Part shown: piece by piece, positions 1 to 5,148 of the stretch
Layout of the letters: the number at the start of each line of letters is the position of its first letter
How positions within the stretch are numbered: position 1 is the stretch's first letter
Origin: Clostridiales bacterium
Lineage (GTDB): Bacteria > Bacillota > Clostridia > Tissierellales > Dethiosulfatibacteraceae
Assembly (NCBI GenBank): GCA_003446975.1
Contig: DMAP01000056.1
Location: 1-5,969 of the forward strand
Direction: 5' to 3'
DNA length: 5,969 bases
Notes under the pieces: generated by a model
The model's input: only the letters and a program-made list of their open reading frames with translations
Databases searched by the model: none
Told to the model about the DNA's origin: nothing
Position numbers and translations under genes: made by a program

Positions 1-65
1 GTGTTTTAAGCTCTAGTGGTGCAGAGAGTGTAACAACCTCCGTAGCTACTGTTGTTGTATCGTAA
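1..65 (+). CDS. C-terminal end of an upstream tail gene, probably the tail tube (major tail) protein; 5' partial
   Basis: Only one + strand frame is open from the left edge. Its codons start at position 3, and it runs about 20 residues, ending SVATVVVS, to a TAA at 63-65. The stop lies against the ribosome site of the next gene, as expected in a compact phage operon. The visible peptide is too short to identify by sequence. The tail tube assignment is an inference from the conserved siphophage order of tube protein, then chaperone, then tape measure. A small head-tail joining protein or a C-terminal decoration domain cannot be excluded. Confidence 0.5.
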   Translation, partial: VLSSSGAESVTTSVATVVVS

Positions 66-71
66 GGGAGG
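64..71 (+). promoter_or_regulatory. Ribosome binding site that sets the chaperone start
   Basis: AAGGGAGG lies 7 bases before the ATG at 79. In the same frame there is a TTG at 52 and an ATG at 73. The TTG lies upstream of this site and inside the previous gene. The ATG at 73 is only one base from the site. The start at 79 is therefore preferred. The site overlaps the stop codon of the upstream gene, which suggests coupled translation. Confidence 0.7.
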
Positions 72-78
72 AATGATC

Positions 79-489
79 ATGGCAGATGGAAAATTGAAGA
101 TTGATGAAGCTGCTGAAGAAAGAAGCACCACCATTGATATTGGGGGTACTGAGTTTAAAATGGTTCTTACCACCAAAGCTACAAAGGAAATTGCTAAGCG
201 TTATGGTGGGCTTGAAAACCTGGGTGAGAGGCTGATGAAAACAGAAAACTTTGAACTCGCACTGGATGAGATTGTCTGGCTCATTACACTTCTGGCCAAT
301 CAATCCATCCAGATCCATAACATCAGAAACAAGGATGATAAAAGGGATCTGATTACGGAAGAAGAAGTGGAGCTTCTCACCACGCCTTTTGATCTGGCGA
401 GTTACAAGAATGCCATTATGGCAAGCATGATGAAAGGCACTCAGAGGAATGTGGAGAGTGAACCCTCAAAAAACGAGGTGGTCGGGTAA
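79..489 (+). CDS. Tail assembly chaperone, short (unshifted) form
   Basis: This 136-residue protein is the gpG-type product of the siphophage chaperone pair. It would bind the tape measure protein in the cytoplasm and keep it soluble until tube protein polymerises around it. The sequence fits this family as found in Firmicutes phages. A short beta-like segment (IDIGGTEFKMVLTTKA) is followed by a KEIAKRYGGLENLGERL stretch and then a helical region around residues 55-120. It is acidic and has no signal peptide or membrane segment. It lies directly upstream of a frame lacking any start codon and two genes before the tape measure, the usual chaperone position. Near its 3' end, codons K131 and N132 are the slippery AAA AAC where some ribosomes change frame. 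Those that do not shift stop at TAA 487-489. The identification rests on family pattern, position and frameshift signal, not on a database match. Confidence 0.85.
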   Translation: MADGKLKIDEAAEERSTTIDIGGTEFKMVLTTKATKEIAKRYGGLENLGERLMKTENFELALDEIVWLITLLANQSIQIHNIRNKDDKRDLITEEEVELLTTPFDLASYKNAIMASMMKGTQRNVESEPSKNEVVG

Positions 490-677
490 GTGATCAAGAG
501 TTATTTACCCGACTCATTTACTATGGCACTGCCCACCTAAATAGAAATGAAGATGAGGTATGGCTATTACCCATTGGTTATCTGATGGACCTTTGGGAGT
601 GCCACAAGCAGTTTACTGGGATCTCAAAACCAAGAAAGGAATATACCATCGACGGTGTTGTTCCTGAGTTCCTGTAA
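79..677 (+). CDS. Tail assembly chaperone, long form by -1 ribosomal frameshift (gpGT-like)
   Basis: Shifting one base back at 468-474 joins the short chaperone to a second reading frame (codons starting at 474) that ends at TAA 675-677. The fusion is about 199 residues. The added 67 residues begin RGGRVSDQELFTRLIYYG and contain EVWLLPIGYLMDLWECHKQF, compact and aromatic-rich like the T domain of phage lambda gpGT. The second frame opens after a TGA at 459-461 and has no ATG, GTG or TTG before the ATG at 585. It therefore has no credible start of its own, and a frameshift is the simplest way to translate it. In well-studied phages the T part recruits tail tube protein to the tape measure, and the G:GT ratio is set by shift efficiency. 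The efficiency here cannot be read from sequence. Confidence 0.82.
468..474 (+). promoter_or_regulatory. -1 frameshift slippery heptamer A AAA AAC
   Basis: In the chaperone frame the bases read A AAA AAC, a canonical X XXY YYZ heptamer. The same type works in retroviruses and resembles the A AAA AAG of E. coli dnaX. It lies inside the only stretch (462-489) where both frames are open. A GGAG at 453-456, 11 bases upstream, could act as the internal Shine-Dalgarno stimulator known from dnaX, though this part is weaker evidence. Confidence 0.85.
481..513 (+). promoter_or_regulatory. Frameshift-stimulating RNA hairpin
   Basis: GTCGGGTAA at 481-489 pairs perfectly with TTACCCGAC at 505-513. The stem can continue inward through 494/500 with G-U and A-U pairs, giving about 14 pairs and a five-base loop (495-499). 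It starts six bases after the slippery heptamer, the usual spacing for a -1 stimulator. The stop codon of the short form is inside the 5' arm. No T-run follows, so it is not a terminator. Confidence 0.82.
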
Positions 678-685
678 ATTATTCC

Positions 686-714
686 TATTAAATTTCAATC
701 TTGTCATATATAAT
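686..714 (+). promoter_or_regulatory. Possible promoter of the CopZ-like cargo gene
   Basis: A perfect TATAAT at 709-714 lies in an AT-rich 69-base gap, 32 bases before the cargo gene start. No good -35 hexamer is found 16-18 bases upstream. A TTGTCA at 701-706 is too close to pair with it. The -10 box sits inside an imperfect inverted repeat (CATATATA at 705-712, TGTGTATG at 717-724) that could be an operator or chance. The gene's own terminator makes a private promoter plausible. Confidence 0.35.
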
Positions 715-746
715 AATGTGTATGGCGAACTGAATGGAGGGATAAA

Positions 747-1232
747 ATGTCGAATAATACAGGCTGTAGTTGTTGTGGTGACATTGTAGATTTAACCATG
801 ACTACTGAAGATATGAATATTTGTCCTATTTGTAATCAAGAGGGCAAAAAAGTGAAAAATATAACAGTTAAACACCTAGTTAAAGAAGAATATGTAGAAT
901 CAGTAGAAACTATGAATTATTCAATTTGTATGAACGAAGATTGTGATACTGTATACTTTAGTGAAAACAAAGGAATTCAGTTTAGCAAAGAGCAAGTAAA
1001 AGTTCCTATTTGGTTTAAGAAAGATGCGGACCCTAGGTATGCTTGCTATTGCAGTGAAGTTACTATTAACCAAGTGAAAGAAGCAGTAAGAGATAAAGGC
1101 GCACGAAAGATGAAAGATGTATTAGCAATCACAGGTGCTATGAAAAATTCTAAATGCGAAATTAAAAATCCACTTGGAGTTTGTTGCCATGAGACAATTC
1201 AAACGGCGATTGACGAAGCACTAGCAGAATAA
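747..1232 (+). CDS. CopZ N-domain-like Zn/[2Fe-2S] cysteine-rich protein, a probable phage cargo (moron) gene
   Basis: This 161-residue soluble protein resembles the N-terminal domain of Archaeoglobus CopZ, which binds a zinc and a [2Fe-2S] cluster. Matching features are CPIC (C26, C29), then C61-x4-CDTVYF (C66), then CYC (C100, C102), and C137 followed by NPLGVCCH (C146, C147). C100, C102, C137 and C147 have spacing suited to the cluster; the earlier cysteines suit zinc. The C-terminal HMA copper-binding domain of full CopZ is absent. An extra CSCC lies at residues 7-10. Relatives, as I recall, include the 'Csac_0668 family 2Fe-2S (seleno)protein' group, but that name is from memory. The ATG has GGAGGG (736-741) five bases upstream. 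The gene is AT-rich: 841-900 has 16 G/C in 60, against 31 in 2041-2100 of the tape measure gene. It breaks the chaperone-tape measure pair, so it looks acquired. A role in metal or redox handling is inferred; the substrate is unknown. Confidence 0.78.
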   Translation: MSNNTGCSCCGDIVDLTMTTEDMNICPICNQEGKKVKNITVKHLVKEEYVESVETMNYSICMNEDCDTVYFSENKGIQFSKEQVKVPIWFKKDADPRYACYCSEVTINQVKEAVRDKGARKMKDVLAITGAMKNSKCEIKNPLGVCCHETIQTAIDEALAE

Positions 1233-1252
1233 TAAACAAGTTTTCATTTATC

Positions 1253-1280
1253 AAGACACTTCTGATGAGGTGTCTTTTTT
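1253..1280 (+). terminator. Rho-independent terminator after the cargo gene
   Basis: AAGACAC (1253-1259) pairs with GTGTCTT (1270-1276). The inner bases extend this to ten pairs with one G-U, closed by a TGAT loop (1263-1266). T's run from 1275 to 1280. On the opposite strand no T-run follows, so it acts in the + direction only. It lies 20 bases after the cargo gene stop and only 25 bases before the tape measure start. Confidence 0.82.
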
Positions 1281-1288
1281 CATGCCCC

Positions 1289-1299
1289 AAAGGAGGTGA
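1289..1299 (+). promoter_or_regulatory. Very strong ribosome binding site of the tape measure gene
   Basis: AAAGGAGGTGA is an 11-base match to the anti-Shine-Dalgarno end of 16S rRNA. Its AGGAGG core (1291-1296) ends eight bases before ATG 1305. The in-frame GTG at 1296 lies within this site and so is not the start. Confidence 0.85.
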
Positions 1300-1304
1300 A
1301 CGCT

Positions 1305-3485
1305 ATGTCGGACTTCGGCCTGAAAATAGGTGTTGAGGGTGAAAAAGAATTTAAGAACTCTCTTCGAGATATCAATCAAACATTCAAGGTGCTGGGTTCT
1401 GAAATGAATCTGGTTACTTCACAGTTTGATAAGCAAGATAAATCCATCAAGGCTATAACAGCAAGAAATGAAGTCTTAAATAAAGAGATTGACGCTCAGA
1501 AAAACAAAGTATCCACCCTTGAAGCTGCACTGAAAAATGCTGCGGAGTCCTTTGGGGAGAATGACAAGCGAACAAAAGCCTGGCAGATCCAGCTAAACAA
1601 TGCAAATGCGGACCTAAACAAAATGGAAAAAGAGCTGGAAGATTCAGCTGAAGAAGCAGAAAACCTGGGAGAGCAGTTAGATGAATCTGGTAAGTCCGCA
1701 GAAGGCGCTGGTGGGAAGTTTGAGAAGTTTGGAGGGGTTCTTAAAGGGATTGGTGTCGCTATGGGTTCTGTGGCACTTGCTGCAGGTGCTGCAACCATAA
1801 AGCTGGGGAAGGAAATTGTCCAGCAGTTTGGTGAGCTTGAACAGAATCTTGGTGGATCTGAAGCGGTCTTTGGAGAATATGCAGCGTCCATTCAGAAGAC
1901 CGGTGAAGAGGCCTATAAAAATCTTGGGGTATCCCAGAGTCAATATTTAGCTACAGCCAATAAGATGGGAGCACTTTTTCAAGGTTCTGGTGTTGAACAG
2001 CAAAAGAGTCTAGAACTGACAGAAAAGGCCATGCAGCGAGCTGCAGACATGGCATCAGTTATGGGCATCGATATGCAGGTAGCCCTTGATTCTGTTGCCG
2101 GTGCGGCCAAAGGTAACTTCACCATGATGGATAACCTGGGTGTTGCCATGAACGCTACAAATATCGAAGCCTACGCTCTTGCCAAAGGATTAGATTTCAC
2201 CTGGGCATCGGCAACAAATGCAGAAAAAGCTGAAGTGGCCATGCAGATGTTCTTTGAAAATACGGAGCAATATGCTGGGAACTTTGCCAGAGAGTCCACC
2301 CAAACCGTCACAGGGTCCATAGGTCTTTTACAAGCTGCTCTAGGTTCATTTACCGCAGGTCTAGGAAATGCAGATGCGGATATGACAAACCTAACCCAAA
2401 ATCTCGTAGATGCTTTTCAGGCAGTCGTCATCAATATTGTTCCGATCCTGGAGAATGTGGTAACAGCACTACCAACAGCTATGGATGCGATCCTTATAGC
2501 CATTGGAGACCTTCTGCCAGTTCTTCTTAGTACAGTAACAGGTTTATTCACCCAGGTTCTGGAAACCTTACTTAGCCTACTTCCAGAACTGATTCCAGCA
2601 GCTGTAGATGCGGTTATGACAATTGTTGGAGCACTCATTGAGAATTTGCCGCTTTTAATCGATGCGGCTGTTCAGCTCATTACTGCCCTTGTAGAAGGTT
2701 TAGGTTTGGCTTTACCTGAGCTTATACCTTCTATGGTTGAAGCTGTCATCTTAATCGCAACAACCTTAATCAATAATCTGAATCTCGTCTTGGATGCAGC
2801 TTTTCAGATTATCAGTGGATTGGCTCAAGGACTTTTAAATGCTCTCCCTACACTAATTGAAGCCTTACCTCAAATCATCAACAGTATTATTGGTTTCATC
2901 ACCACAAATCTACCAAGACTTATTGAAATGGGTGTCCAGCTTACCATCCAACTTGGTATGGGCTTGATCAGGGCTATTCCGCAGATAGTTGCTCAACTTC
3001 CACAAATCATATTCTCTATTGTGAGCGGACTTACCAGAGGAATACCATCCGTACTTGAGGTTGGAAAAAATATCGCAAGAGGCTTATGGGATGGTATTGC
3101 ATCAATGATCGGTTGGCTTGGAGAAAAAGTAAAAAACATGGTCAACGGTATTGTTGGTGGCGTTAAGAAGGTTCTTGGCATCAACTCCCCCTCAAAGGTA
3201 TTTGCTGGCATTGGTGCTAACATGAGTGAGGGTATTGGAGAAGGCTTCACTGATGCAATGAGCGGAATTGAAAAGGACATACAGGGGTCAATACCTACTA
3301 ATTTTAATCTTGATACTAGACTCAATATTGATGACTCGCTTCAAGGTTTTAATCCTAATAGAGAGACCACATCGATAATTCAACATACAGGAGTTATAGA
3401 GGTTAGAGGGATAAATACAAAGAATGAGTTAACTGGTGTGGTTGAAATTATTATGGACCAGTTTAGAAGGGAGGCTAGAATCTGA
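1305..3485 (+). CDS. Phage tail tape measure protein
   Basis: This 726-residue protein would span the lumen of the growing tail, fix its length and later help DNA pass the envelope. At roughly 1.5 angstrom per residue it suggests a tail near 110 nm. Residues 15-130 are charged and coiled-coil-like. A glycine-rich break at 131-145 is followed by a hydrophobic segment at 144-168 (GVLKGIGVAMGSVALAAGAA) that could be membrane-active. Residues 170-385 resemble the phage minor tail/TP901 tape measure domain, with MASVMGIDMQVALDSVAGAAKG and GNFTMMDNLGVAMNA. Residues 404-579 are hydrophobic 22-residue repeats. The end has the common INSPSKVFAGIG...MSEGIGEGF motif (626-648) and a short beta-like tail. 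I see no lytic transglycosylase or peptidase domain. The start is ATG 1305, chosen by the ribosome site. The stop shares a base with the next gene's start. Confidence 0.95.
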   Translation: MSDFGLKIGVEGEKEFKNSLRDINQTFKVLGSEMNLVTSQFDKQDKSIKAITARNEVLNKEIDAQKNKVSTLEAALKNAAESFGENDKRTKAWQIQLNNANADLNKMEKELEDSAEEAENLGEQLDESGKSAEGAGGKFEKFGGVLKGIGVAMGSVALAAGAATIKLGKEIVQQFGELEQNLGGSEAVFGEYAASIQKTGEEAYKNLGVSQSQYLATANKMGALFQGSGVEQQKSLELTEKAMQRAADMASVMGIDMQVALDSVAGAAKGNFTMMDNLGVAMNATNIEAYALAKGLDFTWASATNAEKAEVAMQMFFENTEQYAGNFARESTQTVTGSIGLLQAALGSFTAGLGNADADMTNLTQNLVDAFQAVVINIVPILENVVTALPTAMDAILIAIGDLLPVLLSTVTGLFTQVLETLLSLLPELIPAAVDAVMTIVGALIENLPLLIDAAVQLITALVEGLGLALPELIPSMVEAVILIATTLINNLNLVLDAAFQIISGLAQGLLNALPTLIEALPQIINSIIGFITTNLPRLIEMGVQLTIQLGMGLIRAIPQIVAQLPQIIFSIVSGLTRGIPSVLEVGKNIARGLWDGIASMIGWLGEKVKNMVNGIVGGVKKVLGINSPSKVFAGIGANMSEGIGEGFTDAMSGIEKDIQGSIPTNFNLDTRLNIDDSLQGFNPNRETTSIIQHTGVIEVRGINTKNELTGVVEIIMDQFRREARI
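2514..3041 (+). repeat. Eight tandem 66-bp/22-residue repeats in the tape measure gene
   Basis: Units start at 2514, 2580, 2646, 2712, 2778, 2844, 2910 and 2976. A degenerate ninth starts at 3042. Each begins with a leucine or isoleucine, usually followed by proline (LPVLL, LPELI, LPLLI, LPELI, LNLVL, LPTLI, LPRLI, IPQIV). A hydrophobic helix follows. There are no insertions or deletions between units. Units 2, 4 and 6 end in asparagine, and units 3, 5 and 7 end in alanine. This suggests a 44-residue (132-bp) double period. The DNA has diverged, so these are old protein repeats and not a recent expansion. Confidence 0.88.
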
Positions 3486-3853
3486 TGATTAGACTTGAAA
3501 CTTCTAACGGAGAAGTCCTATCAAAGATTCTTAAGGACCTCTTTCCGTTTGAATATGTTTCAAATCGTGTAGTAAATCGACTTTTAGACGGAAGTTATCA
3601 TGTTCAGGTGATAGGTAGTCCCATTAAGAGTACTGTAGGTACAATCATATCAAGTTTTAGACAGGCAGAAAAAATCAACCTTCTAATTGACTTTGGCACT
3701 CCACTGGTTATGATTTTTCTTGATAAAAAATATGAAGTCTACATCGATGAGAAAATTTCTTGGAAACGGATAAATTTTGCACACGGTAATTTAGATAAAA
3801 GCCTTTTTGAAGGAACAATTAAAATGGTTCTCAAAGAGGAGGTGTCGCCGTGA
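3485..3853 (+). CDS. Small tail protein of unknown family, 122 residues
   Basis: I do not recognise this protein. It has no signal peptide, membrane segment or cysteine. Its residue pattern alternates as in a beta-rich fold, for example YHVQVIGSPIKSTVGTIISSF at about residues 38-58 and LVMIFLDKKYEVYIDEKISW at about 74-93. Its ATG shares its A with the TGA stop of the tape measure gene. AAGGGAGG (3467-3474) lies ten bases upstream. It occupies the position where siphophages usually encode the distal tail (Dit) protein, but it is about half the length expected of one. A tail-tip or tape-measure-end partner is a reasonable inference from context only. Confidence 0.72.
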   Translation: MIRLETSNGEVLSKILKDLFPFEYVSNRVVNRLLDGSYHVQVIGSPIKSTVGTIISSFRQAEKINLLIDFGTPLVMIFLDKKYEVYIDEKISWKRINFAHGNLDKSLFEGTIKMVLKEEVSP

Positions 3854-5148
3854 GAAGTGTCACCCCCCACTTGAATGAAAAGCTAACAAGCACACAGCAA
3901 ACCCCAGCTAACAAGGCTGATCCAAAGATGAGTATAAGGGTAAGCAGGGCTAGGACCACCGTAATGGATTCAGACTACTGGACTGTTGAAACCATAAGGA
4001 CAGCAGATAATTTAGGGGATATATCCCTAGCAGCAAGAAGAAGGGTTCCCTATGGATCTCCGGACAGCATCTATGAGATCCATATTGAAGGTGGAATCGT
4101 TAAAACATCAATTAGAAAATATCCTGACTACTTTAAATTTGGATGGGTTCAGCAGTTTGAACTTGGAGAAGGAAGTGCTGTGGCCATAGCCTTTAACGGA
4201 AACTGGCAGCTTCATAGAAGAAAATGGAGGTTAGCAACTGACGAGAAGCCCTTTATATTCTGGGTGGATTCAGATGGAGTCTTATGGAGCCAGCTTTGGG
4301 ATTTAAATGAGACAAAAAGGCAAATTTCCTCCTCAGTTACAAGAGTTAAAGCCATAAGAGGCTGGAAGAATGTGAACTTCCCGGATAAGGATCAGGGGAT
4401 CATCGTCTCCTACATTAAAACCGATGGGAAGGTATATTATTCAAGCTACTGCCAGACTGTGGACTTTACTAATGTCTGGGAGCCTGAAAGACAACTTGTG
4501 GAATTCACTGCAACTGCCATATCTTTAAATATGTTTATCACAAATGACTTTAGAATGGGGTTTACCATTGAGGATTCTTCAGGAAACATACACTGGATGG
4601 TCACAGAAAGAAACTGGGCAGGTATGGCCATAGCAACAGAAACCATAAAGCCATATTTGGAGAAGTCAAAGACAGAACTCATAAAGATTACCTATCATGA
4701 TGTGTTTGAACCAGCAGAAACCATTAGGGTCTACTCTCCCTATTCAGCGGGTTTAGAACACATTTTTCATGATGTTTATAATAAGTTTTTATGGATTGCG
4801 AACCTTGATGATGGAAACGGCGACTGGGGCAGAACCATACAGTTTGAAACTCTTTACCCCATGCATGAGCTCCAGGTGGTTAACCTATTTCTGGAGGATA
4901 TGTACTTTGGAATGGTGATCCCTGTTGGTAGTGTGACTCATCTTGGAGGAAACAAGTATCAAGCCTCAGTATCTGAGGAGACTCTGGTTGGTATGAATAA
5001 TGCTCAAGGGAGTGTCAGACTTACCATTAAGAACCTAAAAACACAGCTTGGTCTTATGATGGATGACTTCTTTATAGAGTTTACACCAGATAATCTGGTC
5101 CCAATTGAGATACCGCTACCTGTGGTGGAGGAGGTGTGGAATGAGTAA
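3850..5148 (+). CDS. Probable tail-tip/fibre structural protein with propeller-like repeats, 432 residues
   Basis: The GTG start overlaps the previous stop by four bases (GTGA). AGAGGAGGTG (3835-3844) lies upstream, with seven bases between its AGGAGG core and the start. No signal peptide or membrane segment is seen. After a polar N-terminus (1-40), several units share a strand, an acidic turn with glycine, and a strand with aromatics: IYEIHIEGGIVKTSIRKY (74-91), FIFWVDSDGVLWSQLW (135-150), IIVSYIKTDGKVYYSSY (184-200) and MGFTIEDSSGNIHWMV (236-251). The last three are 50-52 residues apart. This resembles sialidase-type beta-propeller blades. No catalytic sialidase Asp-box set (SxDxGxxW) is evident. 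Residues 340-432 are a separate beta-rich end that resembles part of the next protein. Coupling with tail genes and the propeller pattern suggest a structural or host-contact role, but the exact role is uncertain. Confidence 0.75.
   Translation: MRSVTPHLNEKLTSTQQTPANKADPKMSIRVSRARTTVMDSDYWTVETIRTADNLGDISLAARRRVPYGSPDSIYEIHIEGGIVKTSIRKYPDYFKFGWVQQFELGEGSAVAIAFNGNWQLHRRKWRLATDEKPFIFWVDSDGVLWSQLWDLNETKRQISSSVTRVKAIRGWKNVNFPDKDQGIIVSYIKTDGKVYYSSYCQTVDFTNVWEPERQLVEFTATAISLNMFITNDFRMGFTIEDSSGNIHWMVTERNWAGMAIATETIKPYLEKSKTELIKITYHDVFEPAETIRVYSPYSAGLEHIFHDVYNKFLWIANLDDGNGDWGRTIQFETLYPMHELQVVNLFLEDMYFGMVIPVGSVTHLGGNKYQASVSEETLVGMNNAQGSVRLTIKNLKTQLGLMMDDFFIEFTPDNLVPIEIPLPVVEEVWNE
4249..4602 (+). repeat. 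Three ~50-residue propeller-blade-like protein repeats
   Basis: Within the 432-residue protein, residues 134-251 hold three aligned cores: WVDSDGVLW, YIKTDGKVYY and TIEDSSGNIHW. Their turn glycines are G143, G193 and G245, giving spacings of 50 and 52. A weaker unit upstream (G82) may be a fourth. The similarity is at protein level only and was found by eye. Confidence 0.5.

Noticed and set aside
52..78. Earlier TTG (52) or ATG (73) start for the chaperone
   Set aside because: The TTG has no ribosome site and lies inside the previous gene. The ATG at 73 is one base from AAGGGAGG, too close. ATG 79 has proper spacing.
481..513. Reading the hairpin as a transcription terminator
   Set aside because: No T-run follows, it lies within an open frame, and it sits at frameshift-stimulator distance from the heptamer.
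585..677. A separate small gene starting at ATG 585
   Set aside because: It would be only 30 residues, has no ribosome site, and leaves the conserved open frame from 462 to 585 unexplained.
701..706. TTGTCA as a -35 box
   Set aside because: It is two bases from TATAAT, far short of the 16-18 needed, and no -10 lies 17 bases downstream of it.
1296..1304. GTG start for the tape measure protein at 1296
   Set aside because: This GTG is part of the Shine-Dalgarno sequence itself. ATG 1305 has the right distance.
678..1304. Cargo gene as part of an insertion sequence or other mobile element
   Set aside because: No terminal inverted repeats, direct repeats or transposase are visible around it.
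1496..1943. Minus-strand open frames across the tape measure gene, and others at 46-318, 2417-2638, 2993-3325 and 4446-4682
   Set aside because: They lie opposite strong coding genes, lack ribosome sites, and have the low-complexity composition expected from the antisense of the real frame.
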